NCBI GenBank assembly: GCA_026168455.1
Contig: CM047426.1
Span: 69,598,916 to 69,662,915, forward strand
Length of the DNA: 64,000 nucleotides
Direction: 5' to 3'
Source of the DNA: Theocolax elegans
Lineage: Eukaryota > Arthropoda > Insecta > Hymenoptera > Cerocephalidae
The translations under genes and the position numbers were made by a program. Positions 22,912 to 32,990 of the stretch are shown piece by piece. The notes under the pieces are model-generated. The model had not been told where the DNA came from. It worked only from the letters and a program-made list of their open reading frames with translations, and ran no database searches. Numbering within the stretch: position 1 is the first letter of the stretch; every line of letters begins with the position of its first letter.

Positions 22912-23880
22912 TTATATTTCAGATTTCTCAAACCAACTATTATGTGAGTTATTAAAACCTAACCACTTAACAAACACCTGATCTCCTTTCGTCTTGATTA
23001 CTTTTGCCACCAAATAAACATCGGAATACTTACCCTTTTGCAATTCTTGTTCATAAAATCCACCAGAGATAGCTTGACCTTGGTAGTCTTCTAAATGGTA
23101 AGTTACTAGTTTAGTATCAGCTACGCGTATAATTGTAAATATGTGAGTCGTCCAGTTAGGTGTATAGCCTTTCTCGAATATATGTTTCGATTTCCTTACT
23201 CGTACTTTATCACCGGCTTTGAACTTTGGCTTCTTTACTTGCACTTTTTTAAAATTAAATAGTGATAACAGTGAAGATGCATTTTCAAGTATTACATCTT
23301 TTGGTTTCATTCCGATTGTACGATGTTTTGTATTATTATAAGAAGCAATCAAATTTGGTATGATGTCAATCCATTTATTATTTCCTTGAAGACTAAATTG
23401 TTTCCACATCTTGTTCTTCAGTGTACGATTGATACGTTCACATATAGAAGCTTTCAAATTAGAATATGTAGAGTAAAGATTGATCTTAAAATGTTTTATA
23501 AGATCTTGAAAAAATTTATTGTAAAACTCTTTACCTCTATCTACCTGTAAATTATTTGGTATTCTACCTTCTCGCAAAATGAAGTTCATGGCTGTAGCAA
23601 CGTCTTTGCCTGTCTTTCGTTTAACTGGAACAGCCCAAGCAAATTTTGAAAGTTCATCGATAACTGTTAGCATGTATCGAAAACCTTTATTTTCTTTTGA
23701 ATAAGGTTTCATTTCTACGAGATCAGCTTGCCATGTTTCATCATAACCACGCACGTCAAACTTTCTTCATGGATAATTACGTCGAGCTGGCTTGTGAAGC
23801 TCTTCTACAACCGCTTTCTTGTATGTTGTCATCATTCGACGTTTACCTACATAATGCTTGAGATGTTTGTACTACCATAC
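22912..23880 (-). pseudogene. Polinton DDE integrase with chromodomain
   Basis: Retrovirus-like integrase that would insert Polinton DNA. The catalytic core runs from ETWQADLVEM (first Asp, about 23725) through LQVDRGKEF (second Asp, about 23540) to SICERINRTL (Glu, about 23430), a D,D35E spacing. The C-terminal part (KVIKTKGDQVFVKWLGFNNS) looks like a chromodomain that may steer target choice. Upstream of the open frame, 23755-23880 still encodes the end of the zinc-binding region, with a break near 23767. Neighbouring Polinton genes lie on the same strand. The core itself is open for 280 residues. Confidence 0.9.
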
Positions 23881-23898
23881 CTTTTATACTTGTGCTCT

Positions 23899-24306
23899 TC
23901 AACCGAGATAAGCTTTGTTCTCTAATTTTAGCTCACTTGCATCTATTGAAACGACATTTTGAGCTAGTTTTAATACTACATCTTTGATATTCCCAATATC
24001 GATGTCTCGTTTTGTAAATATATTAACTATTTCATCTCTGTGTGATTCAACAATATCATCCAAATATTTTAAATCACTTTTCAATTGTGTAATAATATGC
24101 GATACTCTACTGATCTCCATTCGCATCGTTTGCTGTAACGTTTCTAGATTCACTGCTTCATCAAGTTAATCAGGTGATGCAACATTACACAATTTTTTGT
24201 TCTCCAAGTCGTAGTGACCATCGTTGGTAGTTTTGAAACCCACATCAGGTGGACCTTGGCTACCTTTATTTCGTTTGAGATTACGTCCGAACACGTCAAC
24301 ACTCAT
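23899..24306 (-). pseudogene. Polinton small helical protein, one stop
   Basis: Starts at the ATG at 24304-24306 (MSVDVFGRNLKRNKG) and continues in frame to 23899, interrupted only by a TAA at 24166-24168. The second half is strongly helical and probably a coiled coil (SHIITQLKSDLKYLDDIVES). Function unknown; its position between integrase and the next gene suggests a virion or accessory role, which is inference. Confidence 0.6.
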
Positions 24307-24332
24307 TGTGAAACTGACTTTGCAGTGAACAT

Positions 24333-25256
24333 TCAGTTAAATATATAGCCAGCTTCACACAATTCCTCGATAATTGAATGGATTTCATTGATGTGGCTAG
24401 AATTTCTAGCTGATCTCTCAGCCATGAATAATCGAAGTCGATTCACAAGTTCATTAGGATCATCCCAGTATATGTAATCCATTGTAGTGTAACGTCGAGT
24501 AATTTTGTATTGTGGTAATGATCCACCTTGCTTCTTTGTAAATAGTGGAAGTATAATATCATTAAATTTTTTACTATTATGAAAACGAAGTGTTTCTTCA
24601 GTACGAAATTGCTTCTTATGCGCATTTGTTGCTTTGAGGATACGTCGATAACATAAGAAATCGTTGTTGGTAATGTAACTTCGAGCTGGATTTTTCATAA
24701 TTAGCAACTTCATTAATCCCTCTGTTTTGGGATACTTAACACCGACAACATTTATAGAATTAGTATCAAAAAATATAGGTGTGTTACCAAGTACGTATGA
24801 ATTACCTTCCTTACGCACTCCATATATTTTATCTCAACTATCTGCTTGCTTATTTTGTAGCAATAAAATATATTTGTCTGTATTTTCTGCTTTATCTCCA
24901 CTATCAGCTAATTCAAAATAAGTTGTCTCCAACTCATGTTCTTGATCTCGTTCTCGAACAGTATTGTTTAATGTCGATGTGCTATCATTAAAAATATCTT
25001 CATCATTATAATCAAGATCATGTGCTGCGTTAGCTGGTTGTTCATTAATCCTATCAGGAGATTGACTATTAATCTTTTCAGTATTAGCAAGCAATTTTTG
25101 AAGTGGATCAACGATCGGTTTAAATGTATCACCTATCGTTTTTTCAAAATTTTCTTTACCGAATTTCAACAAGTTATACTTCCGTTTCACAGCATTTCGA
25201 GCTTTAATAAGCTGATGCAGTATGTCTTTTTTACGTTAAATATTTGCTAAATCCAT
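24333..25256 (-). pseudogene. Polinton conserved protein (DUF8207-like)
   Basis: The likely ATG is at 25254-25256 (MDLANI), followed by an in-frame TAA (25236-25238) and, after RKYNLLKFGKENFEKTIGDT, a second in-frame stop just before 24831. The C-terminal half is the recognisable part: IYWDDPNELVNRLRLFMAER and INEIHSIIEELCEAG, a conserved block in arthropod Polinton proteins that I associate with DUF8207. The N-terminal half is rich in acidic and polar residues. Function is unknown. Apart from the stops, the frame is continuous. Confidence 0.7.
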
Positions 25257-25344
25257 GTCGACTCTTACACACTTAAATGTAAACTACCTGCTTATTGTTT
25301 AGTATGCTATATTTATAGCAAAACTATCAAATCCTTTTCGATAT

Positions 25345-25986
25345 CTACCAGCATTGATTGTCATCATTCCAACATTTTAAACATAGATTTTTAAATTGTT
25401 GATACGGCATATCTGAATTAACATGATTGTCATACAAATGTTTTAAATTTACATCATCTTGACGAAAGATTACCAATAGATTAACATTATCTCTCACAAG
25501 ATGTTTTGGAATCTGGGCATATGATTGACAAAGATAGAAACAATCAACATTCTTATGTCTACCCATACAGAAATAAGATTTAACATTATCTTGTTTTTCA
25601 CATGCTATATCATCAAATATCATTAACGAATTAGGACGTACATCATTTGGAGCTACCACTTCTTCATGCTCACTAAATGGAAAGTATTCAATTCCATCTA
25701 ATGACTTCAGCACTTCTTGTAAAAATTTATACTTTGCTTGATTTCATGATTTTGAATATACATAGATATTTTCAAATCTTAAACCGTTTGGATGAATTAC
25801 AAGCGATAATAAACTATTGGTTTTCCCACAGTTGGATGGTCCACAAAATACAGCGCAAATACTATCTGGAAGCAACTGCCCATGTCGATTAGATTTTTTA
25901 TCCTGCTCGACGATAGTATCGAAATTTACTACTGGTAATTTTATTTTCTGTTCTTTAAAATTCATATTAACCGTTTGAGAGATCAA
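25345..25986 (-). pseudogene. Polinton packaging ATPase (A32/FtsK type)
   Basis: P-loop ATPase that in Polintons and related viruses drives DNA packaging into the capsid. Walker A is FCGPSNCGKTNSLL (about 25845) and Walker B is SLMIFDDIACEK (about 25615), followed by a sensor-like FYLCQSYAQIPKHLVRDN. One in-frame TGA just after IYVYSKS (about 25744-25746) breaks the frame; otherwise both parts are in phase over 642 bp. The gene runs divergently from the PLA2 gene across a ~75 bp spacer that contains TATA-like sequences. Confidence 0.88.
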
Positions 25987-26062
25987 TTAAAACTACTCTC
26001 ACATGTATAAATAGGCTGGTTATATACCTGCGAGATCAGTGTAACATTAACCTTCAAACGTG

Positions 26063-26862
26063 ATGATTGTATATCAACGACGTCGAGGTTGAGCTTTCGT
26101 TAATAAAATTATCAATAAGTTACCATTTGGGTTGCATTTACCAGGATATCAGTATTGCGGTCCAGGTACTAAATTATCTAAACGATTAGCGAGAGGTGAT
26201 CCAGGAATTAATCCACTTGACGAAGCTTGTAAAGAGCACGACATTGCATACTCACAAAATCGTGAAAACGTTCAAGCAAGAAATATAGCTGATAAAGCTT
26301 TAGCAGAAAAAGCTTGGAAACGAGTTATATCTAAAGATTCTGATATAGCTGAAAAAGTTGCTGCATACGCTGTCACGAATGCTATAAAGTTAAAGTCAAA
26401 ACTTGGAATGGGAGTAGGAAAGAAAAAGAGGAAGCCTGTTGCTTTTGCTAATATAGTAGAAGCTGCTTCCAAATCTATTGTTCCTGGAAAGTGTGCGCTG
26501 CAAGGCTATTCTATCTGCTTTAAACGGTAAACGTAAAGTTGTAAAAGAAGCTGGAGGTAAAAATTACCTAATGCTACCACGAGTATTACCTATCCCTTGA
26601 AAAACAGGAGGATTTCTGCCAATGTTGGTGCCTATATTTGCTGGTTTGAGTGCAGCAGGAGCAGTAGCAGGAGGCGCAGCAGGTATAGCTAAAGCTGTCA
26701 ACGATGCTAGCGCAGCAAAGTTACAATTGGAAGAGAGGCAGAGACACAACAAAAAGATGGAAGATATTGCTCTTGGTAAAGGTCTTTCCTTAAAGCCTCA
26801 CAAGACAGATTTAGGTATTTGTCGAAAAAGTTTAAAGAAGAAAAAAAAAAGTTTGAAGATTT
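26063..26862 (+). pseudogene. Polinton virion protein with parvovirus-type PLA2 domain
   Basis: The likely ATG is at 26063, with an in-frame TGA about 27 bases later. The frame then opens at LHLPGYQYCGPGTKLS and contains the calcium loop (YCGPG) and catalytic pair region (DEACKEHDIAYS) of the phospholipase A2 fold used by parvovirus VP1, adintoviruses and Polintons to breach endosomal membranes. A frameshift near 26490-26510 and a stop near 26598 split it. The C-terminal part (26622-26862) has a hydrophobic Gly/Ala-rich stretch (LSAAGAVAGGAAGIAKAV) and a helical tail. Whether this is one gene or two is not certain. Confidence 0.75.
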
Positions 26863-27223
26863 AACACTTCTACAGAGGGCACTCACCGATTACGATCTCG
26901 TAAAATATGCTAATCATTTAAAAATTCCATATTTTCGAGGTGTATTTATGCGTGATGGGTTACCAACTGACGGACCACATAAAAATGAGGCAGCAATTGT
27001 AAACTTGGATGATAAAAAAGGTCCAGGTACACATTGGGTAGCTTATCGAAAGGTAGATAACGATGTGGTTTACTTTGACAGTTTTGGTGATCTTCAACCA
27101 CCATTAGATTTAATGTTATATCTGGGAGTCGATACAGTTAAATACAACTATACGAGATACCAAGACTATAATACATACAATTGTGGTCACTTATGTTTGC
27201 AAGTTTTATGCAACAACTTATGA
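26840..27223 (+). CDS. Polinton adenain-like cysteine protease
   Basis: Virion-maturation protease of the adenovirus type. The catalytic elements are visible: His in GTHWVAYRK (about 27030), the acidic residue in VVYFDSFG (about 27070), and Cys in YNCGHLCLQVL (about 27185). The open frame extends upstream through LTDYDLVKYANHLKIPYFRG, but no ATG precedes that conserved segment. The true start is unclear and may have been lost, or lie in the overlapping end of the PLA2 gene. The C-terminus ends 5 bases before the TATA motif of the penton-like gene. Confidence 0.85.
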   Translation, partial: EKKKFEDLTLLQRALTDYDLVKYANHLKIPYFRGVFMRDGLPTDGPHKNEAAIVNLDDKKGPGTHWVAYRKVDNDVVYFDSFGDLQPPLDLMLYLGVDTVKYNYTRYQDYNTYNCGHLCLQVLCNNL

Positions 27224-27227
27224 AAGG

Positions 27228-27235
27228 TATAAAAG
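27228..27235 (+). promoter_or_regulatory. TATA box of the penton-like gene
   Basis: TATAAAAG about 50 bases before the ATG at 27278. It is duplicated in the left arm at 22720-22727. Confidence 0.6.
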
Positions 27236-27277
27236 GAGCAGACTGTTGAAATTATGCTCATAATGATTTAAAGAGTC

Positions 27278-27964
27278 ATGGAAAATTCATTTACTCTAAG
27301 TCTTTCGGGTATTTCACCTATTCTTGAAGCTGAATACTTTTCACCACTTAAACTTTCACCACATAAAAATTACGTTCTCGGTTTGATAGAACTTTTAACA
27401 TTTATTTCAATACCTAACATTGATACAGATTGTAATATATTTTACGTAGGATCAGAAGCAATTCCACTTCCAACTGGCAGTTACGAAATTGAAGACGTAG
27501 ACAATTATCTTCGCGAAACTCTAGCCTCTCAAGGAATTTTAATAACATTAAAACCAAACAATAATACTCCACGTAGTGAAATAAAGTGTAGTCATCCTAT
27601 TGACTTTCTACCAAAAGACTCTATAGAACCGATATTAGGTTTTACTGAACGAGTTCTCGCAGAAAACATCACTCATAGTTCTGATTTACCAGTAACTATT
27701 CTCAAAGTTAGCTCTCTACAAATCGAGTGTAACATCACCTCTGGTGCATATATAAACGGGAAACGAGCGCATACGATACACGAATATTTTCCTGCAGTAC
27801 CACCAGGATATAAAATAGTTGAAGTGCCATCGCACGTCATTTATCTTCCAGTCGTTGTGAAGAGTATTTATCACTTACAAATACGCATAGTCGTTCAAAA
27901 CGGAAATTTGGTTAATTTTCGAAAAGAAGTGATTAGCATCAGATTACACATAAAGCAAGCATAA
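27278..27964 (+). CDS. Polinton penton-like minor capsid protein, right copy
   Basis: Intact 228-residue frame with its own ATG, preceded by a TATA motif at 27228. It is one of the few unbroken genes in the element. Mostly beta-rich with no membrane segment, consistent with a capsid vertex protein, although the jelly-roll fold is assumed from the family and not shown by any motif. It matches the left copy apart from a handful of substitutions (for example FNSI versus FISI). Confidence 0.72.
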   Translation: MENSFTLSLSGISPILEAEYFSPLKLSPHKNYVLGLIELLTFISIPNIDTDCNIFYVGSEAIPLPTGSYEIEDVDNYLRETLASQGILITLKPNNNTPRSEIKCSHPIDFLPKDSIEPILGFTERVLAENITHSSDLPVTILKVSSLQIECNITSGAYINGKRAHTIHEYFPAVPPGYKIVEVPSHVIYLPVVVKSIYHLQIRIVVQNGNLVNFRKEVISIRLHIKQA

Positions 27965-27998
27965 TGTGTATTGTTTACAATTCTAAAGTTGGTAAGGG

Positions 27999-28006
27999 GT
28001 ATAAAA
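27999..28006 (+). promoter_or_regulatory. TATA box of the major capsid gene
   Basis: TATAAAAG followed about 25 bases later by an initiator-like tcatcagtctg, 160 bases before the capsid ATG. The ~40-bp segment holding it is absent from the left duplicate. Confidence 0.6.
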
Positions 28007-28161
28007 GCATTACCGATTATCGACCACTCATCAGTCTGAATAGAGCTTCCAAAGCACTAACACGGCAAAACATTCAGTTTTTAAAAACCCTTGGCTTAAA
28101 AGCCGTAAGAATCCCTGGTGGAAAATAACTTGTATATTCTTGTGTTGCTTTACGAAGAAAA

Positions 28162-28963
28162 ATGGAGGACATTTTCAAAATACAGTCGCACGTGAAATTT
28201 GATGAAACGTTTGAGCATTACGAGGTACATGCTTACCAACCATACACAGCATCAAATTTTAACAACAGTGATGAGATTCGAATATCTATTCAACATCAAG
28301 ACTTGTGTCTATTACCATCACGCAGTTCTCTGCATATTTGTGGAGGGTTAGTGAATAAAGATAATAATGTTACTAAAAAAACTGCTTTAGTCATCAACGC
28401 CATCTGTCATATGTTTGAGGAAATACGATATGAGATTAATGCTGTAGAGATTGATAAGTGTAAGAATGTTGGTCTTACTACATTGATGAAAGGTTGGGTA
28501 TCATTCAATCCTAGTCAAACTTCAATTATTGAGAATGCTGGTTGGATTGATGTTGAAGAGAAACAAAAAATCACAAATGATTCAAACAGAGGCAGAAGAT
28601 TTTAAAATCCAATTAAATAAAATAGAGTTGTATGTGCCATATGTATCTGTAAATAATACGTATAAAATTCGTCTGCTCAATCATATTCAAAAGAACAAAC
28701 CTATTGATGTGAGTTTTCGAAGATGGGAGTTGTACGAGTATCCACTCCTTCCAGCTGCAACTAAACATATATGGACTGTCAAAACTTCTAATCAGTTGGA
28801 AAAACCACGGTTTGTCATTCTTGGATTTCAAACCAATCGAAAAGGTGTAGCAACAGCTAATGCGAGGAAGTTTGATCATTGTAATATAAGCAATGTGAAA
28901 TTATTTCTCAATTCACAGTATTATCCGTATGGAAACTTTAATGTGAATATAGCTCAAAATTAA
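28162..28963 (+). pseudogene. Polinton major capsid protein, right copy, frameshifted
   Basis: Hexon-like double jelly-roll capsid protein. The first part (28162-28605) has EIRISIQHQDLCLLPSRSS and EEIRYEINAVEIDKCKNVGL. The second part (28529-28963, another frame) has RRWELYEYPLLP and KPRFVILGFQTNRKG and ends with FNVNIAQN. The two parts switch frame at about 28560-28600, and the protein is shorter than I expect of the family here, so a small internal deletion probably caused the shift. The same lesion is in the left copy. Confidence 0.82.
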
Positions 28964-28981
28964 TACGCTATATTGTATGAT

Positions 28982-29248
28982 ATGTATGCTTACTTTCAGC
29001 ATATATATTACGATAAAGAGATATTAGAGCCTTTGCTTAAAAGAGAGCAGTTCAAAAGTCACATCCCATTAATCGTAATTGATTGCTCAAAGCAGAACGA
29101 GTCTTTAACAGTCGCTCCTGTCGACGTACGCATCGAATTCGAGTCTCGAATTAATTTTCCAGCCGCTACTTCTGCTTACTGCTTAATCTTGCACGATCGT
29201 ATAATTCAGTATAATCCGACAAGTGGTGACGTGAAGAAGCTAGTCTAA
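28982..29248 (+). CDS. Polinton small conserved protein
   Basis: About 88 residues from the ATG at 28982, starting 19 bases after the capsid stop. The core APVDVRIEFESRINFPAATS and YCLILHDRIIQYNP is a block I recognise as recurring next to Polinton-type genes in insect genomes. Function unknown. No signal peptide or transmembrane segment. Confidence 0.55.
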   Translation: MYAYFQHIYYDKEILEPLLKREQFKSHIPLIVIDCSKQNESLTVAPVDVRIEFESRINFPAATSAYCLILHDRIIQYNPTSGDVKKLV

Positions 29249-29249
29249 C

Positions 29250-29683
29250 ATGCACTTTGCACATTTGTACCACTCAACGAGGACCATGAACCGGTTGTAC
29301 TTTTGTTCAAGGAACCTTATCCATGGAGAAGACTTACCGACAAATATAAGCTAGAGAATTCTCAGCTTGCACAAAGTCATGGTCAAACCCGGACGTCAGG
29401 AAATATTTCCTACAGTGAAGTAGGTAAACATCTTCAAGAGGCTGTGCACGACGCAACTAAAATTTTGGTAATGGGTTCATTGAAAAAAAACTGGCTCGAA
29501 CGCTTTAAATTTAAAGTTTATGACGTTTTGGAAATGGGTAACTTACGGTTACAAGACACGAAAGTGGTCACTGTTTACCCTAATCATAATGACGCGTACA
29601 AGATTAACTGTGCCCTCCACAACGTTAAACTTTTAAAAAAGTTTTACAATGACACTCGATCCGAACCTATGGATTGGGAGTAA
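29250..29683 (+). pseudogene. Polinton-associated protein fragment
   Basis: Open from just after the stop of the previous frame (HALCTFVPLNEDHEPV) with no ATG at the start. Recognisable block GNISYSEVGKHLQEAVHD followed by WLERFKFKVYDVLEM. This resembles a conserved protein of arthropod Polintons, possibly with a nuclease-like fold, but no catalytic motif is visible, so I assign no function. The N-terminus appears lost. Confidence 0.5.
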
Positions 29684-29702
29684 GTTGGGGGGGATTGTAT
29701 AA

Positions 29703-29937
29703 ATGGACAGCAACAACCAGATCTGGCATCATTCAGCATTCACCACCAGCATGGGTAACTATATCAGTGCCAAAGGAGAACGTGCTTCTCTTGTCGTTAA
29801 TGACAAAAAGAAGAAGAACAGCTTCAGAACGGAAGAAAGTTAATGAAACATATTCAGGGTATAAAAAAAGTGTGTGTAAACCGGTATCTATTTCTTACGA
29901 CGTGTGCGACTGTCATATGAGTGCTTTTCTCAATTAG
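29703..29937 (+). CDS. Hypothetical small frame in Polinton
   Basis: Short frame with a basic stretch (TKRRRTASERKKVNETY) and three Cys near the end. I do not recognise it; it may be a remnant of a basic DNA-binding core protein. It lacks a convincing ATG. Confidence 0.25.
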
Positions 29938-29987
29938 TACGATATAATATAAAATAATTACAGTTTGCATTACACATCTCATAAAAA

Positions 29988-30158
29988 ATGAATCGAGGTA
30001 AGATATCCTACACCCACTATGTTGAAAGTAACAGAGAAAAAGTCGGCGATGGTAAAGAAAAGACTACGTACGAAGCTAAGCCTGAATCACTTTGGAAAAA
30101 AGTATCTAGTAATGCTCGATCTTTATCTGAGCGAGATGGTTATAAGAAATTTGAGTAA
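29988..30158 (+). CDS. Hypothetical 56-residue basic protein in Polinton
   Basis: ATG at 29988 to TAA at 30158, starting MNRGKISYTHYVES and rich in Lys, Ser and Glu. It lies between the last conserved Polinton frame and the minisatellite. No homologue recognised. Confidence 0.35.
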   Translation: MNRGKISYTHYVESNREKVGDGKEKTTYEAKPESLWKKVSSNARSLSERDGYKKFE

Positions 30159-30309
30159 TTAAATTCGATTGTTCAAATTTATTAGAAAATTAAATGGAGA
30201 GATGATTGAAAAGTAGCATCTCACAGGAATGGACGTTGGTTGGGGCTCTTTTCATTTCTCTAATATACGTAAATCTCGCTATATTTAAAATTTTCACAAT
30301 TTGATTAAA

Positions 30310-30560
30310 GTGCATATGATTACAAACAATTCCATACGATTGCAAACGATTGCATACGATTGCATACGCTTCCAAACGATTGCATGCAATTGCAAACGAT
30401 TGCATACGATTGCATACGATTGCATACAATTGCAAACGATTGCATACGATTGCATACGATTGCAAACGATTGCATACGATTCCAAACAATTCGTAACGAT
30501 TGCATACGATTCCAAACGATTCGTAACGATTGTATACGATTCCAAACGATTGCTAATGAT
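30310..30560 (+). repeat. 10-bp minisatellite inside the Polinton right arm
   Basis: About 24 tandem variants of cgattgcata (including acgattccaa and acgattcgta). The several overlapping frames in both directions are produced by the repeat and are not genes. Degenerate AT-rich relatives continue to about 30735 (taattaaagtgcaaacga type). Confidence 0.9.
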
Positions 30561-30859
30561 TGCTATCAATGTGCAAGCGATAACTATCAAGTTGCACACG
30601 GTTTAATTAAATTACACACGATTAATTAAAGAGCAAACGATTTAATTAAAGTGTAAACGATTGTTATCAATGTGCATACTATATAATTAAATAGCACATG
30701 CTTTATTTAAAGTGCAATCGATTTGATTATAAACGAACGCTGCTCGCAGCTAGCATGCAAAGTGCATAGCAAGCAGCCGACGCAAGATGTTTGCAGCCCC
30801 CATCGGTCTCGTGAGAGGGGTTTTTGAACATACATACATCCTCAAATTGCGGGAGGGGA

Positions 30860-31020
30860 GGGGTTTGTTTCGAGCCAAGAGCTATGCGGATTTTGGCTCA
30901 GAGCTAGAAAGCACATACCTTCTGACTCTAAGTTATTGAGAGGGGGAGGGAGAAGGGGTTTGACCTCCAAAATTTATGTGCGTTCTAGCTCTGAGCCAGA
31001 ACGCACATAGCCTATCTACT
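30860..31020 (-). repeat. Polinton right terminal repeat
   Basis: Inverted counterpart of the left end, finishing …cctatctact at 31020. It contains the same agggggaggg tract and tgtgcgttctagctctgagc palindrome, but fewer repeat units and a slightly different block order than the left end. Confidence 0.85.
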
Positions 31021-31026
31021 ATTCAC
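31021..31026 (+). repeat. Polinton target duplication, right copy (ATTCAC)
   Basis: Identical to 20800-20805. Confidence 0.9.
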
Positions 31027-31079
31027 ACAACACCTTGGAGGTACTGTTACAGTGCATTGGGTTTTATACCAAAAATTTA

Positions 31080-32240
31080 ATTTTTTTAAATACGATTATA
31101 ATTTATAAATAAAAGTTTTTACCAAAATTTAGTGCACTGAAATTAAAATAAAAATAATAAAAAAATAGAAACATATTAAATGTTAACTGTCAATTTTAAA
31201 CTATATTAATTCTTATAAAGCTTAAATTTATATTTTAATAATTATAAATGTTAATGAAAAATTAACTTTCAAAAAATAGTAAAGTGCATATACTTACTAA
31301 ATTGTAGTATTTAGTAACTACTAATCAAAATTTTGGAATATTTTAAACGGATCTAAATAGAACTTCACCTCCTAAAATTAATTTATTTAATGAGGAAGGA
31401 TCAACGCCAAAAGTTCTATGTCATTAATATTTTGTACTTTTAGAGTAATAAAACTTTCTTCTTAAATAAATAAATTTTTGTATTAATTATAAGAACTATT
31501 TATAACATTTTATCGGCATATAAATAAAAACCTGTTTCTTCCATTTCTCCCGTAATTCGTAATTTGCACCCTCTTTCAAAATTTGCGTTTTAATCCATAA
31601 TTATATCCAATTTATTTTTCCCTTTAGTTACAAAGCCCATATATTTATTTTGATTATTATAAACAAATTCATTCCTTAAATAACCTTCTGTTTCTAATAA
31701 ATACTTACTTCTTTATTTAAAATATTGTTTTATATAAATATACATTATCTACTAAGTTATATATCCATACAATTTTGAAATTTTAATTTAAAAAATGTTT
31801 AAATTAAATCCTCCTAAATTAATAATTTTTGAAAAACTATCAACTGTAATTCGCATTTTATATTGCCACTGTTAAAATTTGGATTTTTTTTTGCCATTAC
31901 TGTTTATAATAGAATTATCTTAAAAATGCAATAATTAATGTATTTAATTTTTAACCCATTGTATATATCATATGGATATTTGGAAAAGTGTATGTTATAC
32001 TTGATTAATATTTATTTTAACTTCAAACAATTTTGCATCTGTATTTAAAGCATCACATTGAATTTTAGATCCGTTATTATTATTGAGTATACATTTAAAA
32101 ATGTTATGAGTTTTATCAGGAATTAGTAAACTAATACACATTCTTTCAAGTTATATTCACAATTTTTTTTTGCGCACGGAAAAAATACGTATATTATCTA
32201 TTCTTGAAAAAACATAATTTTGAAATATATGTACATATTA
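31080..32240 (+). repeat. AT-rich interspersed repeat, copy 1 (uninterrupted)
   Basis: About 1.1 kb non-coding repeat. It matches in inverted orientation 57600-58295 plus 62107-62360 (copy 2, split by the RAG1-like element) and directly 62363-63340 (copy 3). Shared words include tttcttccatttctcccgta and agttctatgtcattaa. It serves as the empty-site reference for two insertions. Ends and family are not defined. Confidence 0.75.
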
Positions 32241-32990
32241 CATAAATATTCCGCCGCGCGCGCACACATACACACGCGCGCGCACGCAGGCACCCACACA
32301 CATACATATATATAATAGTATATTGGGTACCAAGGGTGTAAAGTGGGTATTTTTAGGCTGATTGTGAATAAGTAAAATGCAAAAAAAGTAAAAAAAGAAG
32401 GCAAAAAGCAAAGAGCGGACGCTAAAACACAAATATATATGTCTATATATTTACTTTAGCGCCCGGCGAATGCAAAAATACTGCTTTAAGCCCTATTTTT
32501 AGGATGCACAGAAGCGCATTCCGTGCACGTGTTACAAAACAATATTTTAGCATCCGCCGGTTTCAAAAGGACTACTTTGGGCCCAATTTTTAGGTCCCTC
32601 GCCGACCCCCGACCACCCACAAGGAATGCACTCGTCCGGACCCGTGCAAATCGCGCAATCACCGACAGCCCCCACACGGAGACGCGGACGATCCCGTCCG
32701 CTACAGACGAGCGTCATGCCTAGACCCAGAGCCTCGCGCACACTTCGATAAAGAATTTTATTAGACGCATATTAACATATTTCAAAGGAATGAGTATAAT
32801 AATTTTTCATCATTATAAATACCATAAAATCACAATAAATATCATAAAATTCAATTATAAACATATTTTACAATATTGTTTTCTAATTATAGGTTACACA
32901 TCAATTAATAATCATCATCTTCGTGTGAATTACCACTTGAATAAGTTTGCGGAAGGAATGAACGATAGTATTTGTGATATTCAGGTAGAA
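32241..32990. other. Spacer with CA/CG microsatellite, nothing else recognised
   Basis: cgcgcgcgcacacatacaca tract at about 32260-32310, then mixed sequence with a GC-rich patch at 32560-32740. Short frames on both strands look incidental. Confidence 0.5.

Larger units (their letters stand above)
27088..28943 (+). repeat. Right-arm copy of the duplicated Polinton capsid block
   Basis: Reverse-complement partner of 21051-22868. Together they form a ~1.8 kb inverted repeat separated by ~4.2 kb. This copy keeps the native context (complete protease before it and further Polinton genes after it), so it is the likely source of the left copy. Confidence 0.85.
20806..31020. mobile_element. Polinton/Maverick (adintovirus-like) element, defective
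   Basis: 10,215 bp from AGTAGATAGGC to its inverted copy at 31020, flanked by perfect 6-bp ATTCAC duplications. The diagnostic gene set is present: DDE integrase with chromodomain, FtsK/A32-type packaging ATPase, adenain-type cysteine protease, PLA2-containing virion protein, major capsid and penton-like proteins. Known Polintons are mostly 15-20 kb and carry a protein-primed DNA polymerase B. I found no frame with polymerase motifs, and the left arm is instead an inverted duplicate of the capsid block. Every recognised gene has at least one break except the right-hand penton-like frame, the right-hand small conserved frame and the protease core. Confidence 0.93.

Noticed and set aside
30190..30629. 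Five overlapping frames with repeating IAYDCIRLQT / NRLQSYAIVC text
   Set aside because: Produced by the 10-bp minisatellite read in different phases on both strands.
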